A DNA stretch of 35,677 nt from Bacteroidales bacterium (lineage in GTDB: Bacteria > Bacteroidota > Bacteroidia > Bacteroidales > UBA932): NCBI GenBank assembly GCA_017546585.1, contig JAFYWC010000080.1, positions 1-35,677 on the forward strand. The letters run 5' to 3'. The number at the start of each line of letters is the position of its first letter. Position 1 is the stretch's first letter. The position numbers and the translations under genes are program-made. The notes beneath the pieces were generated by a model. It was not told the DNA's origin. It saw only the letters and a program-made list of their open reading frames with translations, and made no database searches. Positions 8,179-17,313 of the stretch are shown in pieces.

Positions 8179-8218
8179 GTGTGCGTAAAGTGACATTTTC
8201 CAGTCACTTTACGCACAC
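8179..8218. repeat. REP-like hairpin B with a perfect 16-bp stem
   Basis: GTGTGCGTAAAGTGAC at 8179-8194 is perfectly complementary to 8203-8218, with an 8-nt loop ATTTTCCA. It shares the GTGCG...AAGTGAC core and the ATTTTC loop with hairpin A. No T run follows. Confidence 0.65.
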
Positions 8219-8248
8219 GATGTCTGGTTCCCGAACTAATGCGGATAC

Positions 8249-8286
8249 AAAAAAGAGTTTGACAGTGATGTCAAACTCTTTTTTTG
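8249..8286. terminator. Bidirectional rho-independent terminator
   Basis: AAAAAGAGTTTGAC pairs with GTCAAACTCTTTTT around the loop AGTGAT. An A run on the left and a T run on the right let it work in both directions. It sits between the convergent TonB-family gene and the OstA-like gene, directly before the latter's stop codon. Confidence 0.85.
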
Positions 8287-8289
8287 TGT

Positions 8290-10995
8290 CTATTTACCGG
8301 ATTTGCGGGATTTCTGCTGCTCATATTTGAGACGGTATTTTTCGAGAGTCTCGATGTCGCGGCGTTGCTGAGCGGCCTGGCCCTCCAGAGCTCTGCGCTT
8401 ACGCTTGCGCTCTTTCTCGAGTTTCTTGGCCGCCTTTGCAGCCTCCTTGTTGGCGTCTCGCTGATCGAGTTCCGCCCACTTGGCCTCAAGGGCTTCCTGC
8501 TTAGCCTTCTTCTTGGCTGCCTTTGCCGCCTTCTCTGCAGCCTTGACCTCCTCTGGAGTCATCACTTTCTCCACTACATCCTTCACAGCCGCGGTGTCGA
8601 CAACTGTCTTAAGAGAATCAGCCACCGCTATAGCCTCCTTCGCTGCCTTGCTGATGGAATCCGCTACTGCAATACTGTCTGCCTTTACCTTTGCTGCCAC
8701 CTTCACAAGACTGTCTGCGAGAGCGATACTGTCACGCTTTGCCTGTGCGGCAGCACGCGCTTCGGCAATCTGCCTATCGCGCGCACGCACGCTCTTGAGT
8801 GAATCCCTGACTACCATCTGACGGTAGACATCCTTCATATATCCAGGGAAGTAGATATCAGTCTGCTTGAACTGTGCTCGAGGACGGCGTGAATAGAAAC
8901 TGCGCTGACTCGGACGAAGTTCCAATGGGGTCACAGCATTGCGGTCTGCAGGACGTTTCTCCGGCTGCCAGTTGAATCCCTTCAACTGCTGATCCTCGGC
9001 AGACATCTGAACGATAGGATATGCATCATTCTTCGCTGTCTCGAAATAATAGATCTTCTGGAGTTCTCCGTTATTGAACACTGCCGAGAGCATCTTCGAC
9101 TCCGGCTTGTTCACTGTCGCCAGCACATCATTCTCCTCAATATAGAAGAGCGCCGAAGCTCCTCCAAGCACATCGAAACGCTTGAGTGCACCCTTGTCAT
9201 CGAAATACGCAAGCATCTCAGTACCCTTGATCTGGTCGTAATGCTTGTCATCCTCCTTGATGGAGATGAAGGCATTACCCATCAGACTGGCCTTCTCCAT
9301 TGCCTGATTCTTCACGACTACAGAGATACTGTCAGCAGTGTACTGTCTTGTGATGTCCTGCCAGATCATCGGCTTCTCAAACAGACGTCCAAGAGAATCG
9401 AGATCTGTATAAAGAAGTGAATCGCAGACCACCTGCATATTCTTCTTATATATCCTCACATTGCGGACCGCCTCAAGGAAACCGATCTTTGTAGTATCCT
9501 TCGGTTCCTCAACTACAGGCTCCTCAACTACAAGGCTATCCGTAATCATCAGGCTGTCAGCCGCCATCAAGCTATCTGGAAGCATCAGACTATCAATTGC
9601 AGGAATGCTGTCCCTCAAAGGAAGACTGTCCGGACGCATAAGACTGTCAGACTTCACAAGGCTATCTCGAGCCGCACCTGGCTTCTGCATTGAAGGAAGC
9701 TGCGGTCTGCTCGGTCCAGCTGCAGGTCCAGCACCAAGTCCACCTGCAGGTCCAGCAGGTTTGTTCGGATTTGACGGTTTACCAAGAGACTCCGGTTTTG
9801 ACGGACCAGCCGGCTTGCTGCTCTTCTGGGCATCCTTCGGTCTGTAGTTAGGGTCCTCCTTGGCCGCCTCCTCGGCTGCTTTGGCTGCCGCCTCCGCCGC
9901 CTTTCTGCGGAACTCTCCCACCGGATCCACATCCAGATCTTTCAGACGCTTCTCCGCATCCAGAACCACCAGGCTGTCGATGTCACACTTCTTGAGAGTG
10001 TAGTATACGAGTTTCTCGGCTCCGAGATAAAGAGTATCGGTAGAACCGTCCTCCTCCGTAGTCTCGGAAATGACAGCAGGCTTGCGTGTCATTGTAACCT
10101 TCGCTATAGAATCCACATACTCGATCCTGCCAGCGAGACCGAAGACATTTCTTGTAGTATCATTGACCTGCGCATTGCCGAGCATATCGATATTGGATGT
10201 GTTCCTGTAGAAGAAAAGGCTGTCGCACCAACCTTCCTGATCCTCCGACATCAGATGGACCCTATCAGAAAAGAAGAAGGTCTCCTGTGCACGGTTGTAC
10301 CATCCTCTGTTGGAAGAAAGCATATTGTCGTCCTTCCACACGTCAGTCGCAAAACCGAATGTCGCAAGATCCTTGTCGGACTCATAGACAAGCGAACGTG
10401 TCTTCACGAAGATCGAGTCCGTAAACATATTCACATCGTTCTCGAATGTGAATGTCTTCACCTTTGAATCATATGTACCGTTGCGGCTCTCGATGATCTG
10501 ACCGTCCTTGTCTCTCATCGCTCCACCATTCTGGAACACAGCCACAGAGTCTGCAGTATTGTAGTCCAGATGTCTGGTCCTCAAAGTATTATGATCCTTA
10601 TCAGTGAGCTGGACAATAGAACCGCGGAACTCCGCAAGGTCCTTGTCGATGATATAGGTAAGCTTGTCACTTGTGAGCACTGTCTCATCCTGAAGGATGC
10701 TCACATTGCCCCAAGCCTCGATGATCTTTGTCTCTACATTCCAAAGGGCAGTATCGCAAAGAAGATATGTACCGTTGTGAAGGAAACGCGCAGGACCTAC
10801 CACCTTTCTGTAACTTGCGCCCGCAATGTCCACCATCTGGGCAGACTTTGAACTGAGGAGCACCACAAGGCTGTCCTTGCTTTCCTGATTTCCATTCTTG
10901 CCCTTGTCGTCCTGGGCATAGGCCCTGGATACGACAGATATGCCCGCCAGTACGGCGAGCACAACTATAGCTATTGAACGGAAAATCTTAGTCAT
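8290..10995 (-). CDS. OstA-like (LptA-type domain) envelope protein with DSL hexapeptide repeats
   Basis: A 901-residue exported protein. Residues 1-27 form a signal peptide ending SRAYA. Residues about 35-330 carry the β-repeat OstA-like domain seen in LptA/LptD N-termini (recurring patterns such as LTSDKLTYIIDKDLAEFRG and LVYESDKDLATFGFATDV), which in that family binds lipopolysaccharide. A Pro/Gly/Ala/Ser linker (about 388-440) is followed by eight tandem DSLxxx hexapeptides (444-491), a second OstA-like stretch (about 495-690) and a highly charged Ala/Lys/Arg/Glu helical tail to the end. No LptD-type β-barrel is visible, so it is not a complete LptD. It is the last gene of the guaB operon, 12 nt after the SurA-like gene, which supports a role in outer-membrane or LPS assembly. 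The start ATG is followed directly by the signal peptide. Confidence 0.85.
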   Translation of the reverse strand: MTKIFRSIAIVVLAVLAGISVVSRAYAQDDKGKNGNQESKDSLVVLLSSKSAQMVDIAGASYRKVVGPARFLHNGTYLLCDTALWNVETKIIEAWGNVSILQDETVLTSDKLTYIIDKDLAEFRGSIVQLTDKDHNTLRTRHLDYNTADSVAVFQNGGAMRDKDGQIIESRNGTYDSKVKTFTFENDVNMFTDSIFVKTRSLVYESDKDLATFGFATDVWKDDNMLSSNRGWYNRAQETFFFSDRVHLMSEDQEGWCDSLFFYRNTSNIDMLGNAQVNDTTRNVFGLAGRIEYVDSIAKVTMTRKPAVISETTEEDGSTDTLYLGAEKLVYYTLKKCDIDSLVVLDAEKRLKDLDVDPVGEFRRKAAEAAAKAAEEAAKEDPNYRPKDAQKSSKPAGPSKPESLGKPSNPNKPAGPAGGLGAGPAAGPSRPQLPSMQKPGAARDSLVKSDSLMRPDSLPLRDSIPAIDSLMLPDSLMAADSLMITDSLVVEEPVVEEPKDTTKIGFLEAVRNVRIYKKNMQVVCDSLLYTDLDSLGRLFEKPMIWQDITRQYTADSISVVVKNQAMEKASLMGNAFISIKEDDKHYDQIKGTEMLAYFDDKGALKRFDVLGGASALFYIEENDVLATVNKPESKMLSAVFNNGELQKIYYFETAKNDAYPIVQMSAEDQQLKGFNWQPEKRPADRNAVTPLELRPSQRSFYSRRPRAQFKQTDIYFPGYMKDVYRQMVVRDSLKSVRARDRQIAEARAAAQAKRDSIALADSLVKVAAKVKADSIAVADSISKAAKEAIAVADSLKTVVDTAAVKDVVEKVMTPEEVKAAEKAAKAAKKKAKQEALEAKWAELDQRDANKEAAKAAKKLEKERKRKRRALEGQAAQQRRDIETLEKYRLKYEQQKSRKSGK
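9523..9666 (-). repeat. Eight tandem 18-bp units encoding DSLxxx
   Basis: Within the OstA-like gene the codons for D-S-L/I recur every 18 bp for eight units (residues 444-491), with variable hydrophobic or proline residues between them. They form a low-complexity linker between the two OstA-like parts. A slipped-strand length polymorphism would change the linker by whole hexapeptides without shifting the frame. Confidence 0.8.
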
Positions 10996-11007
10996 TCTGT
11001 CTTGTCC

Positions 11008-12390
11008 TTATTTACGGATCTTCTCATACCAACCCTCACGCTCGAAATCGCAATCCTCGAAAAGCGGGTCGATGATGATGTATGTAGATTTGATCTTTGA
11101 ATCGATGAAATTGTTGATGGCATCCATCTGGAGCTTGTTTCTTGCCTGATCCTGCAGAAGTGTGTAGTCGTTTGAGAACGAAGCAGGGTGAGCAGGAAGA
11201 ATCTTGTCAACCTTCACGATCTTATATACGAGATTACCGTCTCTTCCCTCGTTATCGAGAGACTGAAAAGGCTCTGAAACATCGCCTTCCTTGAGGTCCT
11301 TGATGGCATTATAGTCCTGAGGCTTGAGCTGGTCGATCTCGAAATATGTAGAACCTGAAGCAGGATCAGCCATCTGACCGCCGTTTGTCCTTGATGCAGG
11401 ATCCTCTGAATAGAATCTCGCTGCAAGGCCGAATGTCACGGCACCGTTTGCAAGCTCTGTCTTCAAACTGTCGAGAACGTGGAAACCTTTCTCTCTGTCC
11501 TCTGATGTGTATTCAGGCTTGAGAAGGATGTGACGCGCATTGAACATATCTCCCTTCTTCTCGAGCACCTCGATGATGTGGAATCCGTCCGGAGTCTCCA
11601 CGATCTGAGATACGATACCTGGCTTCAGCGCCATAGCTGCATCCGAGAATGCAGGCCAGAAGATTGATTTAGAAGCCATTCCAAGCTCACCACCCTTTCT
11701 TGAAGAACCTGGATCCTGAGAATAGAGACGTGCGAGAGTCGAGAACTTCTCACCGTTGATGATACGCTCGCGGATAGCGAGAAGGCGCTCCTTCACTGCA
11801 AGGTTTGCAGCTTCTCTGTCCGGGTAGATGCAGATCTGGCTCAACTGATACTTGACAGGGACCATAGGAAGGTCAGCAGGATCAGTCTCCTCTACATACT
11901 TCTTCACGTCATATGGAGTGAGATCTGGAATCTTTGATGCGATTTCCTGCTGCATCTGCTGAGTGAGTGTCTGGTCGGTAAGCGCCTCCTTCCACTCCTG
12001 ACGGAGCTTGTAAATCGGCTTTCCGAACTGCTTCTCCACCTCTTCGTCTCCTCCGAAGTTGGTCTTGAGCATATCGATTCTTTCGCGGAGCTGAGTCTCG
12101 ACCATATCGTTGTTTACAGCGATCGAGTCGAGTCTTGCCTGCATCAGGAAAAGCTTCGAAGACATCATTGTCTCAAGGATTTCGCATCTTCCGCTCTTGT
12201 CCGACATAGTACCGTACGCTCTCATCATCTGCACTTCCTCCTCAAGGTCCGAGAGCATAATCATCTCGTTACCCACCACAGCGACAGTCTTGTCGATGAG
12301 ACCACCGGAATATTTCTGAGCAGAAGCCGAAACAGCTATGGCCAAACCGGCCACAGCTATCGCAAATCTCTTGATACAGAGAATGTTCAT
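11008..12390 (-). CDS. SurA-like periplasmic peptidyl-prolyl isomerase with two parvulin domains
   Basis: A 460-residue periplasmic chaperone/PPIase. The signal peptide ends about residue 24 (AVSASA), followed by a SurA-type N-terminal helical domain (about 30-165) and two PpiC rotamase domains. The first is at about 170-270, with GEKFSTLARLYSQDPGS and the GELG motif. The second is at about 275-375, with ARHILLKPE and a degenerate FYSEDPASRTNGGQM. SurA-family proteins deliver unfolded outer-membrane proteins to the Bam complex. I chose the ATG at 12390: the frame extends to a TTG at 12402, but the ATG lies 1 nt after the stop of the upstream lipoprotein gene, is followed at once by a normal signal peptide, and fits tight operon spacing. 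The four-gene context (guaB, PPIase-like lipoprotein, this gene, OstA-like) points to envelope biogenesis. Confidence 0.9.
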   Translation of the reverse strand: MNILCIKRFAIAVAGLAIAVSASAQKYSGGLIDKTVAVVGNEMIMLSDLEEEVQMMRAYGTMSDKSGRCEILETMMSSKLFLMQARLDSIAVNNDMVETQLRERIDMLKTNFGGDEEVEKQFGKPIYKLRQEWKEALTDQTLTQQMQQEIASKIPDLTPYDVKKYVEETDPADLPMVPVKYQLSQICIYPDREAANLAVKERLLAIRERIINGEKFSTLARLYSQDPGSSRKGGELGMASKSIFWPAFSDAAMALKPGIVSQIVETPDGFHIIEVLEKKGDMFNARHILLKPEYTSEDREKGFHVLDSLKTELANGAVTFGLAARFYSEDPASRTNGGQMADPASGSTYFEIDQLKPQDYNAIKDLKEGDVSEPFQSLDNEGRDGNLVYKIVKVDKILPAHPASFSNDYTLLQDQARNKLQMDAINNFIDSKIKSTYIIIDPLFEDCDFEREGWYEKIRK

Positions 12391-12391
12391 A

Positions 12392-13255
12392 TTACTTTTC
12401 AATTACAAATTGTCCATTACCGAGCGCATCTTTAAGCAAATCCTGTTCCAAAGAGGTAACAAGGTCCTGCTTCCTTGCGCTGATTATCATATCCTTAATA
12501 AACGGAGTGCTGTACTCTACTGGTGACTTGCGTCCTGCCGGTATGATCTCTGTCACATAAGCCACATTCATCACTCCTGCCGTATCCTTGCGCTCCACCC
12601 AGCCGGACGAAACCGAAGAAAGCACTGAGGCATAGTCCGGTCCGAACTCTCTTGCGAGGGTAGCGGCGTCAATCCATACGTCGTTCCAGGTCTTGAACTT
12701 CAATGCTGACGAAAAGGCGAGACTGTCCGCCTCAACAAGATCCTCGACCTTGTCAGAGGACATCTTCTTGCGGATCTGCTTCAAGAGCGGCGAGTCCTCC
12801 GAGATGCTGAGGAAACGAGCCTTGACCACAGGACGCTGAAGCACGAACTTTTCCGGATGGCGTTCATAATATTCCTGAACGGCATCTTCCGTAACGGCAG
12901 TATCGAGCCTTTCGTTGACATAAAGCTGTTCATAGCGATACTTGAGAAGCGAGGTCCTGTAGGCCTCAAGCTCTCTTGTAACGTCCTTTTCCGACTTCGA
13001 GAGCTGCTTCTCTGCAACTCCAAGGAAGACCTGGTCAAGAGCCCAGGCGTTGATGTACTGGCGCGCAAGCCTTACGCTGTCTTCCGCAGGCAATCCCTTC
13101 GGGATCACCTTCTCCAGCTCCGACAGCTTCAGCTTCACAGAGCCGACAGACGCCACGGTCTCCTCATTGTCAAAAAAGTCCGAAATCGCCTTGCACGATG
13201 CAAGCATCGGCAAGACGATCCCCAATATTGCTATGATATATACTATCCGCTTCAT
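12392..13255 (-). CDS. PPIase-like (SurA/PpiC-related) lipoprotein
   Basis: A 287-residue lipoprotein: MKRIVYIIAILGIVLPMLASC gives a lipobox with C21. The rest is mainly helical, with a SurA/PrsA-like N-terminal chaperone part (VGSVKLKLSELEKVIP, then helices to about 130), the motif AVQEYYERHPEKFVLQRP that usually precedes a parvulin domain, and a weak parvulin-like core (about 140-250) lacking the usual GG motifs. It may therefore be a chaperone rather than an active isomerase. I start at the ATG at 13255, because this begins the lipoprotein signal and lies 10 nt after the guaB stop; a longer frame reaches back into guaB. It is followed 1 nt later by the SurA-like gene, so the two are probably translated together and may work as a pair. 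Confidence 0.82.
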   Translation of the reverse strand: MKRIVYIIAILGIVLPMLASCKAISDFFDNEETVASVGSVKLKLSELEKVIPKGLPAEDSVRLARQYINAWALDQVFLGVAEKQLSKSEKDVTRELEAYRTSLLKYRYEQLYVNERLDTAVTEDAVQEYYERHPEKFVLQRPVVKARFLSISEDSPLLKQIRKKMSSDKVEDLVEADSLAFSSALKFKTWNDVWIDAATLAREFGPDYASVLSSVSSGWVERKDTAGVMNVAYVTEIIPAGRKSPVEYSTPFIKDMIISARKQDLVTSLEQDLLKDALGNGQFVIEK

Positions 13256-13265
13256 CAGCAGAATG

Positions 13266-14762
<1,497 letters not shown>

Positions 14763-14804
14763 TCATTTTTCCGAATAACTGGAAGGATTAACCCCGCTTT
14801 TTAC

Positions 14805-14812
14805 TACTTTTG
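14805..14812 (+). promoter_or_regulatory. -7 promoter box of the YhcC-type radical SAM gene
   Basis: TACTTTTG at 14805-14812 ends only 5 nt before the ATG at 14818. Transcription from it would start at or next to the start codon, giving a leaderless or near-leaderless mRNA. It is divergent from the guaB box 44 bp away. Confidence 0.55.
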
Positions 14813-14817
14813 TGACT

Positions 14818-15825
14818 ATGATTGATACAAATATTACATATCAGTTTCCGGACGGCAAGAGATACAATGCGTTCGTAGGGTATTTCAAGAGGGTGTACGG
14901 AGAGAGGCTGCAGAAGATCGTGCTGGACGCCGGCTTCACCTGTCCGAACCGCGACGGTTCGGTAGGAAGAGGCGGCTGCACGTACTGCGACAATGCAGCG
15001 TTCCACCCTTCATACAGCACAGCCGGAAAGAGTCTGTACCAGCAGATGGACGAGGGAATCGAATTCCATCAGGTAAGGTACCGCAACACAGAGCATTATC
15101 TTGCATATTTCCAATCATATTCAAATACTTACGCGCCGCTCGAGCGTCTGAAGACGCTTTACAAGGAGGCGCTCAGCCACCCGAAGGTCGTGGGCATAGT
15201 CATAGGCACAAGACCGGACTGTGTGGATGAGGAAAAGATCGGCTATCTCTCGGATCTGTCGAAGGGCAAGGTTCTGGAGGGCTGGTCGCGCACGTTCTCC
15301 AACGGAGAGGTGCGCACAGCGCCTATCGTCATCGTGGAGTACGGCATCGAGTCTTGCTATGACGCCACACTGGACAGGATAAACAGAGGACACGATTTCG
15401 AGACCGCGAGGAAGGCCGTAAGGATGACGGCCGAGAGCGGTCTGGATGTGGGAGCACACTTCATCCTCGGACTCCCGGGAGAGACAAAGGAGATGATGCT
15501 GGAGGCCTGCTCGCTTATCAACTCGCTGCCGCTGAGGTCGGTGAAGTTCCACCAGCTGCAGATCGTGAAGGGAACGAAGATGGAGAAGGAATATGCGGAA
15601 CGTCCGGAGGATTTCACAAGGTTCGGCCTTGAGGAGTACCTTGACTTCTTCACGGATGTGCTCGAGAGACTCCGCCCGGAGATCTGCATCGAGAGGTTCG
15701 CGGGAGAGGTTCCGCCAAGGTTCGTGAATGAAACCCCTTGGGGACTGGTGAGGAATGTGGAACTGCTGAGGATGCTCGAGGAGCGCCTGGAGGCGCGTCA
15801 GACCTGGCAGGGAAGACTTGTTTAA
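14818..15825 (+). CDS. YhcC-type radical SAM protein (TIGR01212 family)
   Basis: A 335-residue radical S-adenosylmethionine protein. The 4Fe-4S ligands are C42, C54 and C57 in GFTCPNRDGSVGRGGCTYC, the spacing and surrounding residues characteristic of the YhcC family. Further family features follow: VGIVIGTRPDCVDEEK, EYGIESCYDATLDRINRGH and HFILGLPGETKEMM. The reaction is not established as far as I know; the family is widespread and cytosolic. The frame also opens at a GTG at 14812, but that G is the last base of the -7 box, so I use the ATG at 14818. The NlpC/P60 peptidase gene follows 21 nt after the stop and is probably co-transcribed. Confidence 0.9.
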   Translation: MIDTNITYQFPDGKRYNAFVGYFKRVYGERLQKIVLDAGFTCPNRDGSVGRGGCTYCDNAAFHPSYSTAGKSLYQQMDEGIEFHQVRYRNTEHYLAYFQSYSNTYAPLERLKTLYKEALSHPKVVGIVIGTRPDCVDEEKIGYLSDLSKGKVLEGWSRTFSNGEVRTAPIVIVEYGIESCYDATLDRINRGHDFETARKAVRMTAESGLDVGAHFILGLPGETKEMMLEACSLINSLPLRSVKFHQLQIVKGTKMEKEYAERPEDFTRFGLEEYLDFFTDVLERLRPEICIERFAGEVPPRFVNETPWGLVRNVELLRMLEERLEARQTWQGRLV

Positions 15826-15846
15826 CGATAAATCATAATACCATAT

Positions 15847-16890
15847 ATGAAAAGAGGAATACTGATATTGGGAGCGATCCTTATCACATTGGCTGCGGCC
15901 GGACAGGGACGCAGAATGGCAGTAACTGCGCTGTCGGAAGTGCAGCTGCGCGAGACGCCGTCTTATACAGCCGAGATGGGCACACAGGCTCTTATGGGCA
16001 CAGTCGTGGAGATCGTAGGCTCGGAGAGTTACTGGCGACAGGTGGTGACACCGGAGCCATACACCGCGTGGTGTACGGAACTCGGTCTCGTGGAAATGAC
16101 TGCAGATCAGATCAACGAGTACAAGGCTGCGCCTAAATACATCTGCGTGGCACAGCACAGTGCTGTCTATTCTCAGCCGTCTGCAAAATCTGAACGTCTG
16201 TCTGATCTTTCGATGGGCAATCTTCTGAGAATAGTATATGTACAGACAAAGAAGGGCGAGAAGCCGTCTGTGAAGAAGAAGGCGTGGGCGGAAGTCCAAC
16301 TGCCGGACGGCAGGAAGGGCTGGAGCCCTTATGCGGATCTTGCAGACTTCAGCGTATGGGCAGAGAAGGCAAAGCAGTCGGAGCAGGGAATCATCAACAC
16401 GGCGAAGCAGTTCCTGGGAGTGCCGTACCTCTGGGGAGGCACATCGAGCAAGGGCCTGGACTGCAGCGGTCTTGTGAGACTCACCTGGATGATGAACGGC
16501 TACCTGCTTCCACGCAATGCCGGACAACAGGCTGCATTGGGAAGAGAAATCATAATGGAGGCGAACCACAATGTGGCACCTGATTCAGACGGATTCTACA
16601 AGGAGATGCTGACAAGGACAAGAAACCTCAAGCCGGGCGACCTTATCTATTTCGGAACACCGGAAAGCAGATGGAAGAAGGAGTCGATCACCCACGTGGG
16701 AATCTACATCGGAGACGGCAGATTCATCCACGCTTCGCAGGTCGTAAGGATAAATTCTCTCATTCCAGGCAGCAAGGATTATTATTCGAATTCACACAAA
16801 CTCCTGAAAGCCAGAAGGTTGTTTGACTGGAGAGGAGAAGGTATGACTCCTATCAAAAAGAGCAGCGCCTATTTCTTACAGAATCAATAA
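15847..16890 (+). CDS. Secreted SH3-NlpC/P60 peptidoglycan peptidase (C40 family)
   Basis: A 347-residue exported protein. A signal peptide (MKRGILILGAILITLAAAGQ) is followed by two SH3-like regions (about 25-80 and 95-165, the second containing WAEVQLPDGRKGWSPYADL) and an NlpC/P60 domain (about 178-310). The catalytic triad positions are visible: C206 in LDCSG, H283 in THVGIY and H295 in FIHAS. The motif FLGVPYLWGGTS precedes the cysteine. Bacteroidota proteins of this architecture cleave γ-D-glutamyl-diamino-acid bonds in cell-wall peptides, which is the likely activity here. It follows the radical SAM gene by 21 nt. Domain and active site are clear; exact substrate is inferred. Confidence 0.93.
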   Translation: MKRGILILGAILITLAAAGQGRRMAVTALSEVQLRETPSYTAEMGTQALMGTVVEIVGSESYWRQVVTPEPYTAWCTELGLVEMTADQINEYKAAPKYICVAQHSAVYSQPSAKSERLSDLSMGNLLRIVYVQTKKGEKPSVKKKAWAEVQLPDGRKGWSPYADLADFSVWAEKAKQSEQGIINTAKQFLGVPYLWGGTSSKGLDCSGLVRLTWMMNGYLLPRNAGQQAALGREIIMEANHNVAPDSDGFYKEMLTRTRNLKPGDLIYFGTPESRWKKESITHVGIYIGDGRFIHASQVVRINSLIPGSKDYYSNSHKLLKARRLFDWRGEGMTPIKKSSAYFLQNQ

Positions 16891-16897
16891 TTTTTAT

Positions 16898-16905
16898 TAC
16901 CTTTG
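16898..16905 (+). promoter_or_regulatory. -7 promoter box of the 90-residue protein gene
   Basis: TACCTTTG at 16898-16905 begins 8 nt after the NlpC/P60 stop codon and 40 nt before the next ATG. No clear TTTG lies at the right distance upstream. It suggests the small gene is transcribed independently. Confidence 0.55.
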
Positions 16906-16944
16906 CATCGTTATAACAAAAACCTATTTTAATACGTATTAATT

Positions 16945-17217
16945 ATGAACCTTAGAGTTTTCAAAAAAGACATCGAGTATTTCGTTGGCGAATTCATTGA
17001 TGACTGCGCACTTTTCGTAGCGCTCAACCCACACAAGAATGCTGACGACATCGCTAACATAATCGACGAGGCTGTTGATCTCTACAACGAGCTCAAGAAC
17101 AAGTCTAACCATCCAGAGGGCAACAAGAAGGCTTTCTACACTGCTCTTACAAAGGAGATGTTCGAGAAGATCGACGAGCTCTGCGAGAAGCTCAGCGCAG
17201 TAGTTTCACAGCAGTAA
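16945..17217 (+). CDS. Small conserved Bacteroidales protein of unknown function
   Basis: A 90-residue soluble, predominantly helical, acidic protein with no signal peptide or membrane segment. It starts MNLRVFKKDIEYFVGEF and has an alternating charged/hydrophobic pattern such as DIANIIDEAVDLYNELKNK. I believe similar small proteins occur throughout Bacteroidales but I do not recognise a function. It has its own TACCTTTG promoter box and a strong rho-independent terminator (17242-17283), so it is a monocistronic unit. A one-gene unit with good signals suggests steady expression of a housekeeping-type small protein. Confidence 0.8.
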   Translation: MNLRVFKKDIEYFVGEFIDDCALFVALNPHKNADDIANIIDEAVDLYNELKNKSNHPEGNKKAFYTALTKEMFEKIDELCEKLSAVVSQQ

Positions 17218-17241
17218 TCTCTGTCTGATTACAGAAAGTAC

Positions 17242-17283
17242 AGGAGGCTTCCGGTATAGCACCGGGAGTCTCTTCTTTTTTTA
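17242..17283 (+). terminator. Rho-independent terminator of the 90-residue protein gene
   Basis: A stem of about 14 bp with core CTTCCGGT / ACCGGGAG and loop ATAGC is followed by a T run. The T run merges into the -7 box of dacB, so termination of one gene and initiation of the next are packed within a few bases. Confidence 0.85.
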
Positions 17284-17284
17284 T

Positions 17285-17292
17285 TATTTTTG
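17285..17292 (+). promoter_or_regulatory. -7 promoter box of dacB
   Basis: TATTTTTG at 17285-17292, 21 nt before the chosen ATG at 17314. It overlaps both the T tract of the preceding terminator and a TTG that mimics an upstream dacB start codon. Confidence 0.55.
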
Positions 17293-17313
17293 CCCAGTCT
17301 AAAAACTGAAGTT

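Larger units (their letters stand above)
7946..8289. other. Gene-free region of tandem hairpins between convergent genes
   Basis: There is no credible coding sequence here. Four separate inverted repeats (7987-8021, 8031-8078, 8095-8132, 8179-8218) are followed by a bidirectional terminator (8249-8286), between the convergent TonB-family and OstA-like genes. The four hairpins are not followed by T runs, so they are not simple terminators. Confidence 0.7.

Noticed and set aside
8081-8220. Possible CRISPR array from the repeated hairpins
   Set aside because: There are only two related palindromes, no regular spacers of equal length and no cas genes in the window.
15121-16569. 482-codon minus-strand open frame opposite the radical SAM and NlpC genes
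   Set aside because: It spans two well-supported genes on the other strand, is rich in Arg, His, Cys and Leu, and matches no family.
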